From Adiantum capillus-veneris (lineage: Eukaryota > Streptophyta > Polypodiopsida > Polypodiales > Pteridaceae): a stretch of DNA of 64,000 nt. Of this stretch, positions 21,409-32,113 are shown piece after piece. Below the pieces are notes generated by a model. It did not search any database and was not told where the DNA came from. It was given only the letters and a program-made list of their open reading frames with translations. The DNA is taken from positions 91,085,842-91,149,841 of the forward strand of contig CM043953.1 of assembly GCA_014529385.2 (NCBI GenBank). Reading direction: 5' to 3'. How positions within the stretch are numbered: the first letter of the stretch is position 1; every line of letters starts with the position of its first letter. The translations under genes were made by a program, and so were the position numbers.

Positions 21409-22885
21409 TGAAACCGGCCTGTTCAATCCAAAAAGGGCGGTAGACTTTACTTTAAACCTTGATTTAGCTTTCACCCATTATTAGTCGTCTATTTTACCTG
21501 TACTTTCAAGACACAACAAAGGGGAGAGGGATACAGGCTGCTAGATTGCACCTGTATGAGTGGACAGACACCAGATTGGCCCCTAACTTAGGCGCCCCTT
21601 TCGGTATTTCTTTATTGTTCAAAAGAGGGAATAAACGCTGTGGTTCCTACAAGCTGCCCCGCACAAACTCGGCTGAATTTCCACTGTTCCAGCCCGATTT
21701 CGGCAGCATAACTGTACTAGAACCCTTCACGGTCAGTATTCCCACGCATTGACTGACTTTCCCGACGCATACGGGCACTTTGCAAAACCTGGCGAGAATC
21801 TGCAGCACGCTGAATTCTCTGTTTTCAGCCCTGAAAATGCTCCAGATCGCCTGTACAGCGGTCCCCTTGCGTCCCCGAACCTCCTGGGGATATTAGGGTC
21901 CGTTTAGGGCCAAAACCCTAAACCTGCAAAAATACACAGCAGGCTGTAATTCACTGTTTCGGGCTCCGTTCCGCGTGCCGGTCGCATCCCTAGCAAGTCC
22001 TCGAGCTCCCGCACCTGTAGGGCTACTTGCCCTTTGAATCGGACGAGATTTCTGGCGTGAAACCTCTCCGAATTCACCTGTACCTGCGGGGGGATTAGCC
22101 GCTAGCTAATCCAGTACCTGTGCAAGAGGCTCTTGCCTCGGCAATCGCGCATGAACCCACACAACTGTACATTGGTCAAATGAAAAGCCCACTAGAGGGG
22201 CATAACATACTGCCAAAGGGGAGAGAGAGGGCAGTGCGTAGCGTGCAGGGCATCACTCCTGGCACCGCACTGTGCATAAGAGGGAAAGCAAGCACTCCAT
22301 AGCTCTTAACCTGTGACAGAGACTTGCAAAATGAGCCTCCCAGCTATAAATCACGTTTTTGCCTTCTCTATAAGTAGTAAACTGGCCTCAGAGTGCCAAG
22401 TGTCACTCATTTGTGCATTTTCCCGCTTTAGACCCTCGGGTCTAAAAATATCTCACCTGCAGCCTCTGTTGACTTGGCCACAGAGTAACAAAATGATCCC
22501 CATGTCAAACTGCACGTAATGACGCGAAGACATTTTCAGGTCCCAAAATAGCAGTTCCCTAAATTTTAGGAGATGCTGCCATTATATCTTTCTAGGTCAT
22601 CCGACCCTCTTTGTACACTGTGGCCACATCCAAAACTGAAATGTAGCCTCTGTAGCAAAGGATTCCACTTTGGCTAGTCAATGACCCCACTTGGCTAACC
22701 ATAGTCCTTGTCCAACCTTAGTGCTCTCTTGCCCTCAGGCCTGGACTCCCTCTGGACAGTTCCACACTAGCTATGCAATGCAGGGCAGTTAGATTTCCCG
22801 AGGGGTGTTTCCAAAAAGTGAAAGTAAATAGATAATAAGAAAGAAATCAACAAAAAGGATAGATAGTAGTCACACGCTGGTGACA
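21409..22885 (-). repeat. GY-B 5' LTR
   Basis: Partner of 14201-15677, same length and apparently the same sequence. As the 5' LTR of a minus-strand element it holds the promoter. It is followed by the target duplication ACAGC at 22886-22890. Confidence 0.95.
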
Positions 22886-25800
22886 ACAGCTTTAGGGACA
22901 GAGACATAGTTTTCTACTCAGAGACACACCAAATACCGGGACAGCTTATGCCACATGTGAAGGGGTATTTATGGGAAACAGCTGGTCGACCAGACAAGAG
23001 ATCTCTACGAGGTAGCCGGGGTTCAGGAGGAGTAGCAGTCTTATTTAAAGACGAGCTGAGACCACTACTACAGATTATCAGGAAAGATGAACAAGCAAGG
23101 TATATGTGGGTGAGAATGAGAGCCGAGACAGGTAGATGTCTATATATCGCTATATGCTACTTCCCTCTGAGTACATCAGTCTACTCCTCACCTAAAGGAC
23201 AGTCCCCTTTCTCCATATTGAATAATGACATATGGGAGTTCTCTAGAGATGGAGACATCCTTCTCTTAGAAGACTTTAATGCCAGAACGGCCAACTCTCA
23301 AGCAGTATTCTATGATCCTTCTGAGGAAATGCTCAGAGAAGTGGATTTATCACAGGAGGGGCTTACTAGAAACTCACAGGATAAAGAACACACTGAATAT
23401 GGGAGACATCTCATGGAGATGGCAACTACACATGGTTTGGCCATACTTAATGGTCTAGAAAATTTCCCTTTATCTGGGGCATTCATATGCTTCCCGCACA
23501 GGCATGGGGCCAGTACAGTGGATTATGTCATGACTTCACCAAGCTTTATTTTTAGTATCGAGGACTTTAAGGTGGGACCCAGACCGGTTGGGATTGCAGT
23601 GGATCATGCTCTCTTGACCCTATCAATCTCCATCCAATACAATACCTCTCAAGTACAAAGGAAGAAGACACACACAAGATATACTTTCATGCCAAAGACT
23701 GATTCAGTCTATGTGGAACAGATCTATAATAGGATGTGGGCAGCCGAGCCAGTATATACTGTAGAGGAGATTACTTCTCAGCTAACAAAGATACTACATG
23801 GAGCAGCACAAGAGGCATACCCACATACTCAGCCTGATAAGAAGAGAGGATCTGGGAACATGCCTCAAAACAGTTGGTACGACGAGGAATGCAGAGAGAC
23901 GAGAACCCAGGTCCAAAAAGAGCTTACACTTGGGATCATCACATATAAGCAGTCTTGGATTGCTCTTCGGGGTATAGTACGTCGCAAGAAAAGGGCATTT
24001 TTAGCCAAACTGGAGAAGGATTTATATCAGCTCTTCTTGAGTCAGGACTCACATGAGGCCTGGCGTTTATTTCACGAGCACTCATCGCCTCCGACAATTA
24101 CTTCTCCTGAGATTTGGGGTCAATATGTAGCAGCATTATATACGGTATCTGGACAACCTCTATTACCAGATCCGCTAGAGCCATGCCCTGCTACTAGTAC
24201 TTTCTTTACTGCGGAAATGGTGGAAAAAGCCATTGATAAGATGAAGACAAGAAGAGCATATGATCATGAGGGTTTAGTAGCAAAACATCTGATCCATGCA
24301 AGGGATCTACTTTCAGAAGTCCTTGCTCGTCTGTTTAATCGGGTCATGTGTGAAGGATTACCTGAATCTTGGAAATTATCTACTATCGTACCTATTTTCG
24401 AGTCAGGGGATCCTATGATACCCGGGAACTACCTTACCATTATGGTGGGTCACACATTGACCCGATTGTACGCATCCATTCTGAAACAAAAATTGAGTAG
24501 ATGGGCAGAGAATGAGGGCATAAGGGCAACAGGACAAGCTGGATTCAGGAGGGGTTATTCCACTTTAGATCATATTCTTACGCTCAGAGCCATTATTGAG
24601 GAAGGAAGAGCAAGCGGGAGAAGGATGTATTGTTGCTTTGTGGATTTCGGAAAGCTTTTGATACAGTACCAAGGGCCAGATTGTTGCGCAGAATGCAAGA
24701 GTTAGGGGTCCCCAAAGAGATTATCTGGGGGATCATGGCCTTATACGGGTCAGTAACTTGTTATGTACGTACTCCAGAAGGGGATTCCGACATTGTTCAT
24801 TCCACCGTTGGAGGAAAGCAGGGATGCCCACTGTCCCCTACTTTATTTGGTATGTATATAGATGAGGTATCAAATTACATTGATAGAGAGGGTGACAGAG
24901 GTGCTCAACTTGCAGGGTCATGGATCCCTTTGTTGTTGTATGCAGATGATATTATTGTATTGATAGCAGAATCACCAGATGGAATGCAGAGGCAATTAGA
25001 TGCATTACATAAATTCGCGGAGGACAGCGGACTGTCGGTAAATTTGGGTAAAACCAAAGTTATGGTGTTTAACACCAAACCGCAATGGGTTAGGAGATCG
25101 GCACCTACATTTGCATATGGCCAGGATACAGTAGAGTACACAGATGCATACACATACCTTGGTGTGGTATTTACAGGACCGAAGTTTACTCTTAAGAAAG
25201 CAGCGGATGCTAGATTGTCCAGAGCCTCTGCGGCCTTGGGAGGGTTGGAGAGGATGTGTTCACAAGTGCAGTTTCAGGAACCACGAACAAAACTTTGGCT
25301 CTTTGATACTGTGGTGGCTTCGGCTATGCTTTATGGGGTCCAGATTTGGGGACCATCTGTGGATCAGGATAATTGGAAGTCAATGGAGAGACCTTTGGTA
25401 TCTATGATTTCCCGAATGATTAGAGCCAAGGCCTCCGTACCACACGCGATTACCCGAGCGGAACTAGCTGCCCCTCCGATAGAAATTGAAGCTCTTACCA
25501 GATCAGTGTTCTTTATACATGGTTTATGGGATACAAATAATTGCCGATATACTAGATTGGCCCTCGAATCCTCTCGACGGTTAGCAATGAAAGGAGATAC
25601 ATCATGCTGGTATGCGCAACTATCCTCGTGGTTTCAGAGACACGGGTTCAGTATGGAAAGATTACCCCCCTTCCAATACTCTCTTGAGGCTCCATCACTG
25701 GCAATCACACGAACGGAGATTAATAAAATCATCCGCCAGGATCTTATACAGTTGGACACTAAGAGGACATGGGTAGACCCTACACAAGAATTGGGCACGA

Positions 25801-26444
25801 AGATGGCCGACTACAAAGAAAACTTCCTACAGCTATCTGAAGGTGGTTTTGTGATTCGCCAGAGCTACATGGATACCCACCTGTCTCATGGTTTGAGATG
25901 TGCTATTGGTCAGATTCGTACATCTTCACACCAGCTGGAAATTGAATTTGGCAGATTTAGGGGAATCCCACCTGAGAGCAGAATTTGCAAGTTATGCGGA
26001 ATGGAGCCGGAGACAGAATTACACTACATATGCCACTGCACCATATACTATGAGATACGTGGGCGTTTCCATTGCCTATTTATAGAAGGCTTTGGATCTC
26101 TAGATAGAGTCATGCAATACCAAGATCAAAGGTGCTTAGGCATGTACCTACTGGAACTACATCGGCACAGGGATAATCTAATGAGAAGCCAAAGAGCACT
26201 ACAGCCTCAGAGGCAGATCACAGATTTCTTCGGATCGAGAGAAGCAGGAATGGAAGGAGAAGCAAGAGGCCAGCAGCGAGCACAAAGGAGTACCCACATT
26301 CATACCAAAGGCACCCTCATTGACAGGGCGATTGAGCTTAGGAAATCGAGACGACCACGACCGAGATGCAGAAGCACACTTCACCGGAGGAGACTACAAC
26401 AAAGGATTAGAAGCATTCTAGCCAGACACCCAGAATGCTCCTAA
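22886..26444 (+). pseudogene. LINE-B ORF2 (APE endonuclease, RT, zinc knuckle)
   Basis: This is the continuation of 13180-14200 after GY-B. The endonuclease shows SETHQ, then LEDFNART, where the usual Gly of GDFN is Glu, and VDHALLTLSI with the catalytic His. RT shows FVDF, KQGCPLSPTLFGMYIDE and YADD (24939-24950). The C-terminus has CKLCGMEPETELHYICHC (C-x2-C-x8-H-x3-C). One 1-nt deletion near 24648 (in the VDFRKAFD motif) splits an otherwise open frame of about 1170 codons. ORF2 nicks the target and reverse-transcribes the RNA there. The end is basic, RRRLQQRIRSIL. Confidence 0.92.
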
Positions 26445-26614
26445 GAAGTTTATCTAATACTTTGTATTTAGTTTTTCGCATTTATTTTCACACTTTCACA
26501 CTTTTCAAACATTGTAACAGACTCACCACTTTTGTATCAGTTTGGTCTCATAGGTCACTCTGGCCTTTTGAAGACGTTAATATAACATTTCATTTCATTT
26601 CATTTCTCTCTCTC
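26445..26614 (+). repeat. LINE-B 3' UTR, conserved tail and (CT)n stub
   Basis: After the ORF2 stop come about 95 bp of T-rich DNA, then the family 3' tail (26541-26605: TTTGGTCTCATAGGTC...GAAGACGTTAATAT, CATTTCATTTC) and a short CT run. Within the tail AGGTC (26552-26556) can pair with GGCCT (26562-26566). Confidence 0.8.
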
Positions 26615-27114
26615 ATGGGAAGCATCGGAGAAGTGCAAACGGCTTCCCTCACGTGCAAGAGGATGAATCCCTCGCCGGCCACCCACAAAGCCTCTTTCAT
26701 GCGGACAGGGAAGAGGGTGTCGAGAATAGAGAAGGAAATGAGAGAATGGAGAAACCCCGGCTCAAGAATGTCAACAATGTTGAAAAAGAGGTCACAAGCC
26801 TCATGTCCACGATGCGGAATAAAGAAGCCTTTACACACAAAGGCATGGAGGGTGGGAAAGAGGAGTGAAGGCCCAAGAGAGTCCTCAAAGCACAAAGCAC
26901 TCATTCTATGTTTCCCCTCCTTGGAGGAGGAGGAGTTCTTGTAGAAGAGGCCAACCCTCAAGAAGACAGGTATTTTTCTCGGTGATGATCTCACCCTCTC
27001 GCAACTAGCTCACATGAGAGAGGTGATGCCAGAGATTACAGCAGCAAGGGAGAAGGGAAGACTGCCTTCTACAGAGATGGTCGGGTGGTGATTGTAGAGC
27101 GACTCTCTACATGA
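26615..27114 (+). pseudogene. LINE-C ORF1, internally deleted
   Basis: The frame begins MGSIGEVQ, directly after the (CT) stub of LINE-B. A short coiled-coil remnant (KRVSRIEKEMREW) is followed by the RRM-like end (AWRVGKRSEG, ALILCFPSLEEEEFL) with the middle missing. After a frameshift the C-terminal signature reads GIFLGDDLTLSQL and then KTAFYRDGRVVIV, close to the end of LINE-D ORF1. The stop is TGA at 27112-27114, followed by CGG. The ORF2 Met (27145) is 11 codons further on in the same frame. Confidence 0.75.
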
Positions 27115-30100
27115 CGGTGTGAGACCTATGGGACCATATTGAAGATGGCAGCCTGGAATTGTAATGGTAGGGTGGTGATTGTAGAGCGACTCTTTACATG
27201 ACGGTGTGAGACCTATAAGACCATATTGGATGTGGGTGCCTTTGAGGATAGCTTTCGAAACAGGGACATTATATTCTTCTCAGAGACTCATCAGGCCCCT
27301 GGACAGATGATGCCACATGTGACAGGATATAGCTGGGGGAGAGCTTGCCGGACTAACACAAGATCTGAGCATGGGAGCAGAGGATTGGGGGGAGTAGCAG
27401 TATTATTCAGAGAGGAGCTACAGCCACTTCTACACATTATACGAAGAGACAATCATGCTAGATACATGTGGGTGAGGCTGAAGGCCGACACAAACCGATT
27501 TTTATACATTGCCATATGCTACTTTCCCCCGAGTACATCAATCTATGATGAGCCTAGAGGCCAGCCACCTTTCTCAATCCTAGACAATGACATATGGGAG
27601 TTTTCCAAGGATGGTGACATCATCCTCCTTTGGGGACTTTAATGCCCGGACGGGCAATGCTCAGACAGTTTTCTATGACACTTCAGAGGAGATGCTTAGA
27701 GAGATGGATGTAGGAGATTTGGGGCTTGATAGACATTTGCAAGATAGAGAGCAAACAGAGTATGGGAGACATCTCACGGAGATGGCGACTACACATGGTC
27801 TTGCGATACTTAACGGCCTACAACGTTTTCCTAGAGCGGCCGGTTTCACTTGCTTTCCACACAGGCATGGGGCCAGCACATTGGACTATGTCATGGCACA
27901 TCCGAGCTTCATCCCCTGCATTCAGGATTTCACAGTAGGACCAAGACCAATGGGTGTAGCAGTGGATCATGCTCTCTTGACACTTTTTATCTCCTTTCAG
28001 TACCTTGCAACCCAAGTGTCAAGAGGGAGGACACATACCCGCTATATATGTATACAAGAGACTGAGTGTGTTTATACAAAGGAGATCTATAGTCGTCTAT
28101 CTACAGCAGTCAAGCCAGGACTCTCAATGGAGGGGATCACCACTTTACTGACTGAGGCATTGCATGATGTAGCAGTAGAGGCTTACCCACACACTCAGCC
28201 TAATCAAAGACGCTGTTCTGGGACCATGCCTCAAAACAGTTGGTATGACGAGGAGTGTAGAGAGACGAGAGCACAGCTTCAGAGGTATCTTTTCCTAGGG
28301 GTCATCAATCACAGACACCCTCGAATAGCCTTCAGGCACCTTGTGCTACGGAAGAAGAGAGCATTCCTAGCTCAAATGGAACGAGATTTATACCAGTTGT
28401 CCTTGAGTAGCAACTCAGGAGAGACACGGCGTTTCTTTCATTACTACTCCCCTCCCCCAGTGATTACTTCTCCTAATGTGTGGGGTCAGTATGCAACATC
28501 GTTATATACGGTCCCTCGATAGACACCCCTTCCAGATCCTCCTGAGCCATGCCCATCTACGAGTCCTTCTTTAACACTGAGATGGTAAAGACGGCCATTG
28601 ACAGGATGAGGACCAAGAGGGCATATGATCATGATGGCCTAGTAGCAGAGCACTTTATACATGCTAGAGATATGCTAGGAGAGGTTCTTGCAGTTCTATT
28701 CAATCGTGTCATGTGTGAGGGTCTACCTGAGACTTGGAGACTATCTACTATTGTGACTATCTTCAAGGCAAGTGATCCTACGGAGCCAGGAAACTGCCGT
28801 ATTATTATGATTGGACACACATTGGCACGGTTGTATGCATCTATCCTTGAGTAGCAGTTGAGCAGATGGGCAGAGAGTGAGGGCATACGGGCAGCGGGAC
28901 ACGCCGGTTTTAGGAGAGGCTTCTCCACTCTTGACCATATTCTAACACTCAGAGCCATCATTGAGGAGGGCAGGGCACATGGGAGACGGATTTATTGTAG
29001 CTTTGTAGATTTCCGCAAAGCATTTGACATGGTGCCCAGAACCAAATTGATGCGCAGACTACAGGAGATGGGAGTGCCCATTGAGTTGAGTTGGGGGATC
29101 ATGGCTCTATACAGATCAATGGTGGGACATGTACGCACTCTAGAGGGGATAGCTGATTTAGTTCACTCCACTACTGGAGTGAAACAAGGTTGTACATTGT
29201 CTATTTGGTATGTATTTAGATGAGGTTTTTGATTACATTGAGAGAGAGGGCGACAGAGGTGCCCAGCTGGCAGGGACATGGATTCCATTGTTATATGCTG
29301 ATGATATTGTGCTGATCTCTGACTAACCAGAGGGTATGCAATGACATTTGGACGCATTACATAACTTTGCGGAGGATAGTGGACTATATGTAAAGCTTCG
29401 TAAAACCAAGGGTATGGTGTTTAACACCACACCACAGTGGATCAGGAGATCAGCACCTACATGCACTTATTGTCAGGGACTGTGAGTACACAAATCCATA
29501 CACTTATCTTGGGGTAGTCTTCACTGGGCCAAAAGTTTTCTTTGAATAGAGCAGCAGAGACTAGACTGACCAAAGCGTACGCAGCCTTGGGAGAATTGAG
29601 GAGGATGTGTTCGCAGTTTCAGTTCCAGAAACCCGGAACAAAGCTCTGGTTCTTTGATACCTTGGTAGCTTCAGCTATGCTCTATGGGTTCAGGTTTAAG
29701 GACCCTCTGTGGGTCAGGATGGGTGGAGAGGTATGGAGAGTCCCTTGGTATCTATGATCTCTCAGCTGATTAGAGCCAAGGCCACTGTGCCACACGAGAT
29801 GATTAGAGCGAAGTTAGTAGTCCCCCCTATAGAGATGGAGGCGCTTACCAGATCAATCTCCTTTATACACAGCTTATGGGATACTACCAGAGACAGATAT
29901 GCCAGATTGGCCCTTGAGTCCTCCAGACAATTAGCTTTACATGGGGACACATCATGCTGGTATGCACAGATGTCATCATGGTTTCACATACATGGCTTGA
30001 GCATGGACAGCTTGCCTCCCTTCCAGTACTCCCTTGATGCACCATCATTGTCTCTTACACACGTGGAGATTACTAGACTCATTCGCCAGGACCTGACCCA

Positions 30101-30811
30101 GTTGGACACCAGGAGGACATGGATACAGCTGACACAGGTGTTGCGAACGAAGAAGGCTTTCTATAGAGAGCATCTTCTCCAACTCACACAAATGGGTTTG
30201 TGATTCGACCCAGCTATATGGATACACTGCTATCTCATGGGTTACGGTGTGCCATTGGTCAGATACGGACATCTTCACACCAGCTTGAGATTGAGACTGG
30301 TAGATTCAGAGGGATACCATCAGCTAAGTTGCTAACAGGATATGTCGTCTATGCCATATAGAGCCAGAGAGGGAGATGCATTATATATGTCAGTGCACAG
30401 TGTATTACGAGATACAGGGTCGCTTCCACTATCTATTCAAAGAAGGTTCGAACCCTTCTCAAGAGTCATGAGCTATCAGAACCAGAGATGTCTTGGATTG
30501 TATCTACTTGAGTTACACAAACATCGAGATAGTTTACTGAGGAGATCTACAGAGAGACAATCCTAAGGACGGATTACTGATTTCTTCACACCAAACACTG
30601 GATAGATAGAGGAGGCTGGAGCAGCCACCATTGCAAAGCTCATTTCATACTCACACCCGTAGTACTCTCATTGACCGAGCATTAGAGCTAGGGAGATCGA
30701 GACGCCCACGATTGAGGAGAGGAGCTTCACAGCATCGACGGAGACTACAACAAAGGATTCAAGCCATACTATCTCGACATCCAGAGTACAGATGAGGATG
30801 GATTCATCACC

Positions 30812-30816
<5 letters not shown>
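27115..30816 (+). pseudogene. LINE-C ORF2, degenerate
   Basis: The start MAAWNCNG (27145) is broken by an 87-bp tandem duplication (27079-27165 repeated from 27166, the second copy partial) that brings back the ORF1 stop. The endonuclease then reads FEDSFRNRDIIFFSETH, FGDFNART and AVDHALLTLF. RT motifs are GFRRGFSTLDHIL, FVDFRKAFDMVP and LYADDIVLIS. Frameshifts lie near 27630, 29210 and 29480; stops lie near 28521, 28853 and 29326. The C-terminal basic end (RRRLQQRIQAIL) is kept. The conserved 3' tail is absent, and the copy passes directly into (CT)n at 30817. Confidence 0.88.

Positions 30817-30875
<59 letters not shown>
30817..30875. repeat. (CT)n between LINE-C and LINE-D
   Basis: About 29 CT units with LINE-C on the left and the GC-rich start of LINE-D on the right. 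Confidence 0.97.
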
Positions 30876-30877
<2 letters not shown>

Positions 30878-31193
30878 GCGCCACTGCTGCTGCCCCCTGT
30901 GCGCGCACTGCCGCTGCTGTTTCACCCCCTGCGCGCGCCACTGCTGCTGCTGCTGCTGAACCCGTTGTAGCTGACCTGTTGCGACTGCACGCTGCCAAGG
31001 CTGTAGCACTTGCCGCTGCCTCACTGTGGCAGCATTACCAAGTGCACCAGGCCCGCTGCCCCCAATCTCTCACACACGGATACATACCCACACACACACT
31101 ACACACATACACGCATACACACAAGTACTCCCTCTCTTCCCCTTCTCCCCTCTTCTTCACAATATGAAGAGAGGGTAGTTACGAAGACAGCCA
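30876..31193 (+). other. LINE-D 5' UTR
   Basis: GC-rich, with repeated GCGCGCCACTGCTGCTG and CTG runs (30890-30960), then CA-rich DNA (31070-31125) and a pyrimidine tract before ORF1. It would carry the internal promoter of a full-length LINE. The reading frame is open upstream of the chosen ORF1 start but has low-complexity composition. Confidence 0.55.
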
Positions 31194-32113
31194 TGTCTTC
31201 CCCCATCATCAAGACGCCGGCATCGACAATGAAGACAACGTTCATGCTCACGAACAAGAGGCTTGCACAATTGGAGAAGGACATGAAAGAATGGCGGATG
31301 GAGAGAGAGATATGGGAGGAGGAGAAAGCCACCCTCATCAAGCTATGGAACGAAGAGAAGGAGGACATGAGAGCGGAAATCCAAAATCTCAAAGAGGAGA
31401 AGGAGAGAAGGGAACGGGAGAACGGGAAGGAGAGGGAGAGATGGAGGAAAGAGCAAGAAGAGATGAAGGCACAAATCGATCTCCTTCATGCTTCCATCAC
31501 ATCCCTCACCCCCGAAGAAGGAGAGATTAAAGAGGAGGCTAAGGAAGCCCTCAAGGAGGAGATCACCAAAGCCCTCACCGCAAGCATTGAGGACAAATTA
31601 GAGGCCACCAAAGAAGGATGGGTCGAAGTGGTCAAAAAGAACATCAAGAAGGTTGCAAGAGAGGAAGCCCAAAAAGATGAGGTACTCATCGTACACACAA
31701 CCATCGAGGAGGAGAAGATGCGACAAGCTCGCCGTCTCAATGTGCGAGTGACCGGCATCAAAGAAGAAGAAGGGTCTACACCCGAGAGCGATGGGAAAGC
31801 TTTATGCAAGAAAGTGGGATACAAGGAAGAAGAGATCCCTTTCTCCAAAGTTTGGAGAGCCGGCAAAGATCCAAAGAAGAGAGCTCTCATCCTCCAATTC
31901 GCCTCCGAGGAGTCTCGAACTTCTTTCCTCCGAAAGAGGGTCATCTTGAGAGGGCTAGAAGGCCCCCCGATTTATCTTGATGATGACCTCACAAAGATGC
32001 AACAAGATCACCGTCGCGCGTGCATGCCTAGAGTCCACCAAGCCCGCAAAGAAGGGAAGAAGGCAGTATATCGAGATGGTAGGGTTATCATTGATGGCAA
32101 GACCATCGCATAG
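31194..32113 (+). CDS. LINE-D ORF1 (RNA-binding coiled-coil/RRM protein)
   Basis: Starting at MSSPIIKTP gives 306 codons; the frame is open further upstream, but that part is low-complexity. A long Glu/Lys/Arg-rich coiled coil (about residues 25-110) leads to an RRM-like domain (LNVRVTGIKEEE, SKVWRAGKDPKKRALILQF) and a C-terminal domain (YLDDDLTKMQQDHRRA, EGKKAVYRDGRVIIDGK). This order is that of L1/Tx1-group ORF1p, which trimerises and coats the element RNA. There is no frameshift. It ends in TAG (32111-32113) followed by GGA, and the ORF2 frame continues in phase directly behind the stop. Confidence 0.88.

Larger units (their letters stand above)
14201..22885 (-). mobile_element. GY-B, intact Ty3/gypsy chromovirus
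   Basis: An 8685-bp element on the minus strand with two 1477-bp LTRs that I cannot tell apart, TG...CA ends, a perfect 5-bp target duplication (ACAGC at 14196-14200 and 22886-22890), polypurine tract, primer-binding site and one uninterrupted 1710-codon gag-pol frame. Identical LTRs imply a very recent insertion, because both copies are made from one template. It lies inside LINE-B, exactly at the ORF1/endonuclease fusion. It is the only element here with every part needed for autonomous movement. Confidence 0.96.
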
